A stretch of DNA of 21,263 nucleotides from Clostridium sp. CAG:964 (GTDB lineage: Bacteria; Bacillota; Clostridia; Oscillospirales; Acutalibacteraceae), in assembly GCA_000435335.1 (NCBI GenBank), contig FR891337.1:87934-109196 (forward strand), in the 5' to 3' direction. Shown here one piece after another: positions 1 to 6,909 of the stretch. Position numbers and translations under genes: made by a program. The notes beneath the pieces are model-generated. The model did not search any database. It was not told the origin of the DNA and saw nothing but the letters and a program-made list of their open reading frames with translations. Every line of letters starts with the position of its first letter. The first letter of the stretch is position 1.

Positions 1-1
1 G

Positions 2-2161
2 CCTACAGAAAACTATGCTATAAAAAACCATATTCACCCACGAATTGTTACACAGCAAAATGTTGCAAGGTTTAAAAAGCAAATTCAGTCACTGGGTATC
101 TCCTTTGACTGGAGCAAAGAAATAAATACAACCGATCCAGAATATTACAAGTGGACACAGTGGATATTCCTGCAGCTTTTCAAAAAAGGCTTGGCATACA
201 AAAAGGAAATGTCTGTAAACTGGTGTACCTCCTGTAAGTGCGTGCTTGCTAACGAAGAGGTAGTAAACGGCGTATGCGAACGCTGCGGCAGTGAGGTTGT
301 ACACAAGGTTAAGTCACAGTGGATGCTTAAAATTACAGAGTATGCAGACAGGCTTATTGACGATCTTGATTTGGTAGATTATCCGGAGCGTGTAAAAACA
401 CAGCAGAAAAACTGGATTGGGCGTTCATACGGTGCAGAGGTTGATTTTAAAACATCAACAGGCGACACACTTACAGTTTACACAACCCGTCCTGACACAC
501 TGTTTGGTGCTACATATATGGTTATTTCACCTGAGCACCCAATGATTGAAAAGTGGAGCGGAATTTTAAATAATATTGACGCTGTAAGAGAATATCAGAC
601 TGCTGCTGCAAAGAAGAGCGATTTTGAAAGAACAGAGGTAGCAAAGGATAAAACAGGCGTAAAGCTTGACGGTGTTACAGCTGTTAATCCTGTAAACGGA
701 AAAGAAATACCTATATTCATTTCTGACTATGTTTTGGTGTCGTACGGAACAGGTGCTATTATGGCTGTACCTGCTCACGATACTCGTGACTGGGAATTTG
801 CAAAGAAATTTGATTTGCCTATTATAGAGGTTGTAAAGGGCGGAGAGGTAGAAAAAGAAGCATTTACAAACTGCTCTACAGGAATAATGGTAAATTCAGA
901 TTTTCTCAACGGCAAAACCGTTGAAGAAGCTAAAAAGGCAATTACAGAATTTCTGACAGAAAAGGGAATAGGTCATGCAAAGGTAAACTTCAAGCTTCGT
1001 GACTGGGTATTTTCACGCCAAAGATATTGGGGCGAGCCTATCCCGATAGTACACTGCGACAAGTGCGGCTATGTGCCTGTACCCGAGGATCAGCTTCCTC
1101 TGACACTGCCTAATGTTGAATCCTACGAACCAACCGAAAGCGGTGAGTCTCCTCTTGCTAATATGACGGACTGGGTTGAAACTACTTGTCCTCATTGCGG
1201 CGGCAAGGCACACAGAGAAACCGACACAATGCCACAGTGGGCAGGCTCCTCCTGGTATTTCCTAAGATATATCGACCCGCACAATAAAGAGGCTTTGGCA
1301 AGCAAGGAGGCTATAAAGTATTGGATGCCTGTAAACTGGTATAACGGCGGTATGGAGCACACCACCCTGCACCTGCTTTACAGTCGTTTCTGGTATAAAT
1401 TCCTGTATGATATTGGCGTAGTTCCAAACCCGGAGCCATATGCTAAGCGTACAAGCCACGGTATGATTTTAGGCTCTAACGGTGAGAAAATGAGCAAGTC
1501 CAGAGGCAATGTTGTAAACCCTGATGAGGTTGTAGACGAGTACGGTGCAGATACCATGCGTCTGTATGAAATGTTCATCGGCGACTTTGAAAAGAGTGCA
1601 CCTTGGAATCCGCAAAGCATAAAGGGCTGCCGCAGATTTATTGAAAGATACTGGAACCTGCAGGATATTCTAACTGATGACGATAATCTCAGACCTGAGC
1701 TTGAATCATCATTCCACAAGACTATCAAAAAGGTTGGCTATGATATAGAGAATATTAAGTTCAACACAGCTATTGCCGCATTGATGGCTCTTATTAATGA
1801 TATAACCGCTACAGGAAGCATTACAAAGAAAGAGCTTGAAATTTTCACAATTTTGCTTAATCCTTTTGCACCTCACGTTACAGAGGAGGTTTGGCAGCAG
1901 TCTAAGCTTGGTGAGGGCATTGTTGCTCAGGCACAGTGGCCAAGCTATGACGAAGCAAAGTGCAAGGACGACACAATAGAAATTGTAGTTCAGGTAAACG
2001 GCAAGGTTAAGGCTAAGCTGACAGTTGAGGCAGATATTGACAAGGACGCTGCACTTGCACAGGCAAAATCAAACGAAAAAATTGCACCGCTTATTGACGG
2101 TAAAAATATAATTAAAGAAATATATGTACCGGGCAAGCTTGTAAATATAGTAGCTAGGTAA
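2..2161 (+). CDS. leuS: Leucyl-tRNA synthetase, 5'-truncated by window edge
   Basis: This class I aminoacyl-tRNA synthetase charges tRNA-Leu with leucine in the cytoplasm and edits mischarged products. The reading frame is open from base 2, where it reads PTENYAIKNHIHPRIVTQQN, a LeuS N-terminal region. The true start and the HIGH motif lie upstream, so roughly 80 residues are missing; 719 are present. Visible parts, in order, are a CxxC...CxxC zinc module (CTSC and CERC), the CP1 editing domain with its threonine-rich TTRPDTLFGATY and the later GAIMAVPAHDTRDWEFA, a second zinc-type CDKC...CPHC region, the KMSKS loop (GEKMSKSRGN), the anticodon-binding helical domain (PFAPHVTEEVWQQ), and the C-terminal domain ending near VNGKVKAKL. 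The first ATG at 191 is internal and is not the start. No frameshift is seen. Identification is very secure. Confidence 0.98.
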   Translation, partial: PTENYAIKNHIHPRIVTQQNVARFKKQIQSLGISFDWSKEINTTDPEYYKWTQWIFLQLFKKGLAYKKEMSVNWCTSCKCVLANEEVVNGVCERCGSEVVHKVKSQWMLKITEYADRLIDDLDLVDYPERVKTQQKNWIGRSYGAEVDFKTSTGDTLTVYTTRPDTLFGATYMVISPEHPMIEKWSGILNNIDAVREYQTAAAKKSDFERTEVAKDKTGVKLDGVTAVNPVNGKEIPIFISDYVLVSYGTGAIMAVPAHDTRDWEFAKKFDLPIIEVVKGGEVEKEAFTNCSTGIMVNSDFLNGKTVEEAKKAITEFLTEKGIGHAKVNFKLRDWVFSRQRYWGEPIPIVHCDKCGYVPVPEDQLPLTLPNVESYEPTESGESPLANMTDWVETTCPHCGGKAHRETDTMPQWAGSSWYFLRYIDPHNKEALASKEAIKYWMPVNWYNGGMEHTTLHLLYSRFWYKFLYDIGVVPNPEPYAKRTSHGMILGSNGEKMSKSRGNVVNPDEVVDEYGADTMRLYEMFIGDFEKSAPWNPQSIKGCRRFIERYWNLQDILTDDDNLRPELESSFHKTIKKVGYDIENIKFNTAIAALMALINDITATGSITKKELEIFTILLNPFAPHVTEEVWQQSKLGEGIVAQAQWPSYDEAKCKDDTIEIVVQVNGKVKAKLTVEADIDKDAALAQAKSNEKIAPLIDGKNIIKEIYVPGKLVNIVAR

Positions 2162-2170
2162 TAAATTTTT

Positions 2171-2213
2171 GTATAACCATCTCCTTCGCTTTTGCCATAA
2201 GGGATGGTTATAC
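2171..2213 (+). terminator. Hairpin after leuS, possible transcript end
   Basis: A perfect 11-bp inverted repeat (GTATAACCATC at 2171-2181 and GATGGTTATAC at 2203-2213) starts 10 bases after the leuS stop. Four more pairs (CCTT with AAGG) are possible inside it. No run of T follows, so it is not a textbook intrinsic terminator. It may instead protect the 3' end of the leuS mRNA. Confidence 0.4.
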
Positions 2214-2274
2214 ACTTAACAAACAAAATTATATGCAATAGCTTTCATATTAATATAATTTTTTGTTTTAGGTA

Positions 2275-2303
2275 TTGAATTTATAAAACAAGTGTGTTAC
2301 AAT
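2275..2303 (+). promoter_or_regulatory. Sigma-A promoter of rplS
   Basis: TTGAAT at 2275-2280 and TACAAT at 2298-2303 are separated by 17 bp, and TGT just before the -10 makes it an extended -10 promoter. Transcription would start near 2310, directly before the structured rplS leader. Confidence 0.75.
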
Positions 2304-2315
2304 ATTAAAGCATTT

Positions 2316-2424
2316 GGATTCCGTTATCTTTTGGTAATGGGGATCAACGCCTGGCGAAAGCCAAGACATTGAAGCGGACAGTCCTCTGCTGTATTACAGC
2401 AAGAATGTCTGAAAACTAGGAGGA
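2316..2424 (+). promoter_or_regulatory. Structured 5' leader of rplS (candidate L19 autoregulatory leader)
   Basis: Three local hairpins can be drawn. The first is CCGTTATC/GGTAATGG with a TTTT loop (2321-2340). The second is TGGC-GAAA-GCCA with a GNRA loop (2352-2363). The third is TGCTG/CAGCA with a five-base loop (2387-2401), enclosed by AGACATT (2364-2370) pairing with AATGTCT (2404-2410). TCCTC at 2382-2386 can pair with GAGGA of the ribosome binding site (2420-2424), a possible off state. L19 leaders that bind the L19 protein are known in Firmicutes; membership of that family is inferred from position and fold only. Confidence 0.6.
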
Positions 2425-2431
2425 TTATAAA

Positions 2432-2776
2432 ATGGATGCACTAAAAACAATCGCAGCTGACTCTTTGAAGAATGAGCTACCTAAGTTCGGTATTGGTGAT
2501 ACTGTAAAGGTAAGCGTTAATATCCGCGAGGGTGAAAAGGAAAGAGTTCAGATGTTCGAGGGTACAGTTATTGCCAAAAGAGGCAGTGGCGTAGCCGAAA
2601 CCTTTACAGTAAGAAGAGTATCTTACGGCGTTGGCGTGGAAAGAGTTTTTCCTATCCACTCACCTAATGTTAAAGATGTAAAGGTTGTCAGATATGGTAA
2701 GGTTCGCAGAAGCAAGCTATACTACCTAAGAGACAGAGTAGGTAAGGCTGCTAAGGTTAAAGAGCAGATTCGCTAA
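2432..2776 (+). CDS. rplS: 50S ribosomal protein L19
   Basis: L19 is a large-subunit protein at the 30S-50S interface. The 114-residue product has the usual length. It contains the conserved F-x-GDTVKVSVNIREGEKERVQ stretch, the FEGTVIAKRG segment, the FTVRRVSYGVGVERVFPIHSP core, and the basic end RRSKLYYLRDRVGKAAKVKE. The start follows a strong AGGAGGA at 2418-2424 with seven bases between. The gene has its own promoter and leader and is followed by an intrinsic terminator, so it is probably transcribed mainly alone, with read-through into lepB. Confidence 0.98.
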   Translation: MDALKTIAADSLKNELPKFGIGDTVKVSVNIREGEKERVQMFEGTVIAKRGSGVAETFTVRRVSYGVGVERVFPIHSPNVKDVKVVRYGKVRRSKLYYLRDRVGKAAKVKEQIR

Positions 2777-2790
2777 TATCTGAATTTAAG

Positions 2791-2814
2791 AGGGACTATA
2801 CAAGTCCCTTTTTT
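2791..2814 (+). terminator. Intrinsic terminator after rplS
   Basis: AGGGACT (2791-2797) and AGTCCCT (2803-2809) form a 7-bp stem with an ATACA loop, followed by an uninterrupted run of T to 2814. No convincing promoter is seen between it and lepB (a TATAAT at 2818-2823 has no good -35), so leakage through it may feed lepB. Confidence 0.85.
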
Positions 2815-2847
2815 GCTTATAATATATTTTATATAGGAGACAGCAAT

Positions 2848-3420
2848 ATGGTTGATAAGGATAATGCATTAGCTGACAAGACTGTTGATGAAGCACCAAC
2901 ATCTCTAAAAGAGAGCTGCTATGAAATTATGCATACTCTCATTTTTGCTTTTATAGTTGTAATTTTGGTAATGACCTTCTTTTTTAGAATGGTTGATGTT
3001 GACGGTGAATCTATGATGGATACACTTCACGACCGTGACAGGGTTATAGTAACAAACTTCTGTTATACACCAAAGGACGGCGATGTTGTAGTTATCAGTC
3101 ACGGTCAAAATCTTAACAAGCCTATAATAAAGCGTGTAATAGCAACAGAGGGTGAGTCCCTGAATATCGATTTCAAAACAGGAACAGTCACTGTAAACAA
3201 TGTTGTTATTGATGAGCCTTACATAAAAAATCTTACAACAAAGCAGGGTGATGCAGAAATACCGTCTGTTATCCCTAAGGGTATGGTTTTTGTTATGGGC
3301 GACAATCGTAACCACTCTACAGACAGCAGATTTACCACTGTAGGACTAATTAACGAAAAGGATATTATTGGCAAAGCCCCTATTGTAATTTTCCCTTTTG
3401 ACAGAATTAAGGTTCTTTAA
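2848..3420 (+). CDS. lepB: Signal peptidase I
   Basis: This membrane-anchored serine protease cleaves signal peptides from exported proteins on the outer face of the membrane. The 190-residue protein has a short cytoplasmic N-terminus, one membrane segment (about residues 28-46), and the S26 family boxes. The catalytic serine is Ser55 in DGESMMDTL, the general-base lysine is Lys95 in IIKRVIATEGE, and box E is GDNRNHSTDSR at 151-161. AGGAGA at 2836-2840 precedes the start by seven bases. In many Firmicutes rplS-lepB is followed by rbgA and rnhB. Here lepB is last and a terminator follows. Confidence 0.96.
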   Translation: MVDKDNALADKTVDEAPTSLKESCYEIMHTLIFAFIVVILVMTFFFRMVDVDGESMMDTLHDRDRVIVTNFCYTPKDGDVVVISHGQNLNKPIIKRVIATEGESLNIDFKTGTVTVNNVVIDEPYIKNLTTKQGDAEIPSVIPKGMVFVMGDNRNHSTDSRFTTVGLINEKDIIGKAPIVIFPFDRIKVL

Positions 3421-3504
3421 ATAATAAATTCCTATGCAAAATTTTCAACTAATATTTTTAAACTGTAATAAGGTTTTTCTGCGGCATTGCCAAAGCCGCT
3501 TACT

Positions 3505-3552
3505 AAGCTGATGACCTCTGCGTTTGTTTTGCAGATGGTTGTCAGCTTTTTT
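3505..3552 (+). terminator. Intrinsic terminator after lepB
   Basis: AAGCTGA...TCTGC (3505-3521) pairs with GCAGA...TCAGCTT (3531-3548), with a small internal mismatch and a bulge, and is followed by six T residues (3547-3552). It lies 85 bp after the lepB stop and ahead of the convergent SpoIID-like gene. A smaller GCGGC/GCCGC hairpin (3481-3499) precedes it. Confidence 0.7.
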
Positions 3553-3633
3553 ATAGCTTTTATAATTGATTTTGCCGGCTTTTTTTACTCAGACTTTTGT
3601 TATAGAAACATTATAAAACCTCTTTTACATTGT

Positions 3634-4701
3634 CTATTTTTTATATCCTCTTACTATTTTTGTTCCCGGATAGTAGTACTCAAGAATTTCAATGTAGCTG
3701 CTGCCTTGCTTTGCCAGCTGACAGCTTCCGAATTTACTTAGGCCTATATTTTCGCCGTAGCCGCAAACTGTGAAAATATAGCTGCCCTCTTTGACTTCAA
3801 CATTAAAATTACTGCTTCGCAGCTTAAGTATGTCAGCAAATTCATAGCCTTTTATTTCTTTATTTCCCACACGCAGGCTTAAAACTGTACCGTAATTGCT
3901 CTTTTTAATTTCTGACACATTCTTGTCTATATTCTCAGCCTTGTAATCCTTGTATTTTTTACCCATAAGGCTGTTAAGCTCCTCATAAGAAAAGGTTTGC
4001 TTTGTTTGATAATTGTTGGCTACTGTGTCGTAGGGAGTTGCAACATTAGTAAGATACTTTATATCCTTGCCGTATATTTCGCTGTAGCTGTCGGTTGTCC
4101 CCGAGGATATTTCAAAATATTTAGTCATAGCAGGGCTGTCATTATACAAAACAAATATATCCGAAACCTCTTTTACAGCCTTTTCAATAGTGCCAAAGCT
4201 TTCCTTAAAGGTGTCACCCCACTTAGCCTTAATATCTTTTTTATCAGCGTACACCTCCCATATTTTACTGTTGCACTGAAAGTCATATTTCTTATTTTGC
4301 TTTCTGCTTTCATATTTTAAGTGTGTATAATATGTGTGTAGAGCTACAGCCTGTGCCTTGAGTGCTTCTGCAGGAATATCAGCCTCTGTTTCTGTTGCAA
4401 GTGCACCACAGCAAAAATCAACATCATTTACGGTAATTACTTTTTTTGCTGACTTATCGTAAATTTTATATGTATTTTCTTCGCTTGAACCTTTTGATGT
4501 GGTGGCTGTACTTACCGGCTTGGTGGGTTTCTCTGTATTTTCATCCGGTTGTGCGGTATATGTATTTTTTTCGGTAACCGATTCGGTTGCCGATACGGCT
4601 GCGTAGGATTTTTCATATTTACCTCCTACCAAGATTGAAATAACAGGAACCACAGCTATTGTTATTATTGTAAGTATTACAGCCACCATGCCTTTTTTCA
4701 T
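3634..4701 (-). CDS. SpoIID/LytB-domain membrane protein (sporulation-type lytic transglycosylase family)
   Basis: SpoIID-family enzymes cut glycan strands of peptidoglycan outside the membrane, classically during forespore engulfment. The 355-residue product has an N-terminal membrane anchor (about residues 5-26), a low-complexity Thr/Ser/Glu-rich linker (about 35-75), and a SpoIID domain. The domain shows EADIPAEALKAQAVALHTYY, where Glu104 aligns with the catalytic glutamate by its eight-residue spacing to AEALKAQAVA. It also shows SSGTTDSYSEIYG, TNVATPYD and, near the C-terminus, GYGENIGLSKFGSCQLA and YIEILEYYYPG. The usual GHGVGMSQYGA motif has lost its histidine (GENIG). The start has AAGGA upstream with a rather long spacing. 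It stands alone, convergent to lepB and divergent from the next gene. Whether it is the true spoIID or a paralogue cannot be told here. Confidence 0.85.
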   Translation of the reverse strand: MKKGMVAVILTIITIAVVPVISILVGGKYEKSYAAVSATESVTEKNTYTAQPDENTEKPTKPVSTATTSKGSSEENTYKIYDKSAKKVITVNDVDFCCGALATETEADIPAEALKAQAVALHTYYTHLKYESRKQNKKYDFQCNSKIWEVYADKKDIKAKWGDTFKESFGTIEKAVKEVSDIFVLYNDSPAMTKYFEISSGTTDSYSEIYGKDIKYLTNVATPYDTVANNYQTKQTFSYEELNSLMGKKYKDYKAENIDKNVSEIKKSNYGTVLSLRVGNKEIKGYEFADILKLRSSNFNVEVKEGSYIFTVCGYGENIGLSKFGSCQLAKQGSSYIEILEYYYPGTKIVRGYKK

Positions 4702-4752
4702 ATAATTACCATTCCTTTTCTTAATACAATGTAAATATGTCCTCTTAATGTA

Positions 4753-4781
4753 TTGACAACATCTAATTATTTGAATAAAAT
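4753..4781 (+). promoter_or_regulatory. Sigma-A promoter of the eight-segment membrane protein gene
   Basis: A perfect TTGACA (4753-4758) is followed after 17 bp by TAAAAT (4776-4781). Transcription would begin near 4788, leaving about 100 bases of untranslated leader before the start at 4887. No matching promoter for the divergent SpoIID-like gene was clear on the minus strand. Confidence 0.7.
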
Positions 4782-4886
4782 TAAATGTACTGAATAACTT
4801 TTATATATAATTATTATTAGTATCTGTTGCTTTTTATGATTTATATATTTTAGGAAGTCCTACAATAAAATACTTGAGGTGTAAAT

Positions 4887-6047
4887 ATGAAATTTAAATT
4901 ATCATGGATTCCGTTTATTCCCATTGCAATTTTGTCTGTTATTTTAAGACTGTACCAAAAGCTGTTTATTGACCAAGGCATTGATACAGGCTTTATCAGT
5001 ACAGGTACAGCGTGGGTTATCTATACCTGTATGGTGGCTGTATTATTTGTATTATTGTTGATTTTTTGCGGTGTAGACAGAAAAACCTCTCCTTACTGTA
5101 AGCCTCGGCGAAATGTTCCGGCAGGTTTTTTTGCAGTAATATCGGCGGCACTGTTTATTTTTAATTCGGGAGCTGCATTGGGTAAAATTACTACGCTTAA
5201 TTTTGGAACAATAATCGATTCTGTATTTGGTCTGCTTGGTGGTATAGCAATAATACTTATGGGCTTGTCTTCAATATCAGGAAGAAACATAGCTAAAAAA
5301 ATGGGATTGTTTTCCATAGCCGCACCGCTTTGGTGCTGTGTTAAGCTTATAGTTACCTTTGTTGCCTACTCAAGACAGTCTGTAAATGCCTTTGATATGA
5401 CAAACCTTTTCTTTATGTCGTTTATGATTATGGCACTGTTTAACCTGTCGCTGATATATCAGGAATCGGTTTGCAAGAACCCTGTAAAGGGTACAATACT
5501 CTACGGTATGCCTGCGTTTGTTGTTACCATAGTGTATGCGGTTGCAAATGCTGTTGACCAAATAACAACCAAAGGTGCATATGTTGTTGTAGACGGCAAC
5601 GGTATCGGTTCTTTAAACGAATATACACTCAATAATGTAGAAATAATCGGATTTGTTTGTATGGCCTTTTACCTGCTGTTTATGATGATAGAGCTTACAG
5701 CTAATGCAGCCGAAAAAGAACCAACAGAATCAAAAATCAGCAATGCCGACGATACAGTCGAGGAAAGCCACAACGATGAGATCGAAAAGGAGCAGCTTAA
5801 CCGTTCATCAATTAATCATGTTGACATAACTGATGTTGAGGAAAGTGTAAACAACGAGCTTGACGGTGTGGACGAGGTTATTGAGTCAATGGAAAAGGAA
5901 GATAAAAATCCGGATAAATATGACCCGCTTTCTCAGGAATACTTCGATGGCAAATCAACCGATGTATCCGAGGAGGACAATATGCTTGAGCAAAGCATTG
6001 CAGATATTGACAGGCTTATTAACGAAATCCGTTCGGAAACAGACTAA
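4887..6047 (+). CDS. Polytopic membrane protein of unknown function with acidic cytoplasmic tail
   Basis: I do not recognise this 386-residue protein. It has about eight hydrophobic segments, near residues 7-22, 41-61, 78-97, 108-129, 140-160, 172-191, 204-223 and 251-271. A strongly acidic, hydrophilic tail (about 275-386) follows, rich in Glu and Asp, with repeated EE, EES and DEVIESMEKE-like stretches and no obvious enzyme motif. The positive-inside pattern (KPRR at 72-75, SGRNIAKK at 131-138) fits a membrane topology with the tail inside. GAGGTG stands five bases before the ATG. The gene has its own promoter and terminator, so it is a single-gene unit. A transporter, a sensor or a scaffold are all possible; none is supported by a motif. 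Confidence 0.85.
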   Translation: MKFKLSWIPFIPIAILSVILRLYQKLFIDQGIDTGFISTGTAWVIYTCMVAVLFVLLLIFCGVDRKTSPYCKPRRNVPAGFFAVISAALFIFNSGAALGKITTLNFGTIIDSVFGLLGGIAIILMGLSSISGRNIAKKMGLFSIAAPLWCCVKLIVTFVAYSRQSVNAFDMTNLFFMSFMIMALFNLSLIYQESVCKNPVKGTILYGMPAFVVTIVYAVANAVDQITTKGAYVVVDGNGIGSLNEYTLNNVEIIGFVCMAFYLLFMMIELTANAAEKEPTESKISNADDTVEESHNDEIEKEQLNRSSINHVDITDVEESVNNELDGVDEVIESMEKEDKNPDKYDPLSQEYFDGKSTDVSEEDNMLEQSIADIDRLINEIRSETD

Positions 6048-6067
6048 GTAAATTATGAATTTTTTTG

Positions 6068-6106
6068 CAGATACACTGTAGCCGCTTGCAGTGTATCTGT
6101 TTTTTT
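6068..6106 (+). terminator. Strong intrinsic terminator
   Basis: A perfect 11-bp stem, CAGATACACTG (6068-6078) with CAGTGTATCTG (6089-6099), is followed by seven T residues. It ends the membrane-protein transcript. Confidence 0.92.
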
Positions 6107-6158
6107 GATATAAATAAGCACTTTATAAAAATTACTAACAAAAAATTTACGAATTGTA

Positions 6159-6187
6159 TTTATTTTTTACAAAATATGTGTTATAAT
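6159..6187 (+). promoter_or_regulatory. Promoter of hpf, extended -10 type
   Basis: A perfect TATAAT at 6182-6187 is preceded by TGT (extended -10). The -35 at 17-bp spacing is a weak TTTATT (6159-6164). Transcription would start near 6194, right at a hairpin. Confidence 0.65.
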
Positions 6188-6194
6188 GTTTTAC

Positions 6195-6221
6195 AACAAA
6201 AGGATGTAAAAAGCTTTTGTT
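6195..6221 (+). promoter_or_regulatory. 5'-terminal hairpin in the hpf leader
   Basis: AACAAAAG (6195-6202) and CTTTTGTT (6214-6221) form a perfect 8-bp stem with an 11-base loop. It begins at the predicted first base of the mRNA, 14 bases before the ribosome binding site AGGAGG (6235-6240). Such 5' hairpins can stabilise an mRNA; the role here is inferred. Confidence 0.5.
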
Positions 6222-6247
6222 AGAGAATATACCTAGGAGGTAGTTTT

Positions 6248-6808
6248 ATGAAGATTACTTATATTGGAAAAAATGTAAATCTAAAGGATAATTTTAAAGA
6301 GCGAGTAGAAAAGAAACTAAGTAAATTCGAGAGAATTTTTAGCGATAAGGCAGAGGCTAATATAACAGTTACACTGCAAAAAAATAATCAGACTGTCGAG
6401 CTTACTATTAGGGATAACGGTATGCTGTACCGTGCAGAGAATACCTGTTCTGAAATGAACGACGCCTTAGACAAGGTTGTTGATATTTTAGGCGGATTAA
6501 TTCGTAAAAACAAAACAAGACTCGAAAAGAGAAATAAATCAGCAGCCGCTATTGACAGCTTTGTTGAAAATTATCATTTCACATATGACGATTATGAAGA
6601 GGACGAGGAGTCAACCTTTGAGATTGCCAGAACAAAAACAATTCCTGTTAAACCAATGTCTGTAGAAGAAGCCGTTCTTCAAATGAACCTGTTAAATCAC
6701 CAGTTCTATATGTTCAAGGACGCAGATACTGATGATATTTCACTTGTATACAAGAGAAAAGACGGCAGATACGGCTTGTTGATTCCGGGTGACGAGGAAG
6801 AGTATTAA
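6248..6808 (+). CDS. hpf: Ribosome hibernation promoting factor, long form
   Basis: Long HPF binds the 30S decoding region in resting cells and joins two 70S ribosomes into inactive 100S dimers. The 186-residue product has the two-domain long form. The N-terminal S30AE domain (about 1-100) starts MKITYIGKNVNLKDNFKERV. A charged linker (about 115-130, YDDYEEDEEST) follows. The C-terminal dimerisation domain (about 130-186) contains KPMSVEEAVLQMNLLNHQFY, FKDADTDDISLVYKRKDG and YGLLIP. The start has a perfect AGGAGG seven bases upstream. The gene is monocistronic by its flanking promoter and terminator. Confidence 0.96.
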   Translation: MKITYIGKNVNLKDNFKERVEKKLSKFERIFSDKAEANITVTLQKNNQTVELTIRDNGMLYRAENTCSEMNDALDKVVDILGGLIRKNKTRLEKRNKSAAAIDSFVENYHFTYDDYEEDEESTFEIARTKTIPVKPMSVEEAVLQMNLLNHQFYMFKDADTDDISLVYKRKDGRYGLLIPGDEEEY

Positions 6809-6814
6809 TTAATA

Positions 6815-6843
6815 TTGAATAGAATTAAAAGCTGTGGTATACT
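6815..6843 (+). promoter_or_regulatory. Candidate promoter for the RNA methyltransferase gene
   Basis: TTGAAT (6815-6820), 17 bp, TATACT (6838-6843) with TGG before the -10 (extended -10). The start point would be near 6850, only about nine bases before the hairpin that also ends hpf. The -10 itself lies in an imperfect palindrome (AAGCTGTGGTATA at 6829-6841 against TATACC-T-ACAGCTT), which could be an operator. Confidence 0.55.
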
Positions 6844-6858
6844 ATACCTACAGCTTGT

Positions 6859-6893
6859 GGCGGTTAGCGGCTTATGCTGTTAGCCGCCTTTTT
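6859..6893 (+). terminator. Intrinsic terminator after hpf, directly ahead of the next gene's RBS
   Basis: GGCGGTTAGC (6859-6868) pairs over 10 bp, including two G-U pairs, with GTTAGCCGCC (6879-6888), then five T residues follow. The AAAGGA ribosome binding site of the methyltransferase begins three bases later. Reading into that gene therefore requires passing this element. Confidence 0.8.
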
Positions 6894-6909
6894 GAAAGGA
6901 AAAATAACA

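Noticed and set aside
3487..3741. 84-codon open frame after lepB
   Set aside because: It contains the lepB terminator, overlaps the 3' end of the SpoIID-like gene on the other strand, and has no ribosome binding site.
6874..6909. Upstream ATG as the methyltransferase start
   Set aside because: It is in the loop of the terminator with no ribosome binding site; the ATG at 6910 has AAAGGA at a normal distance.
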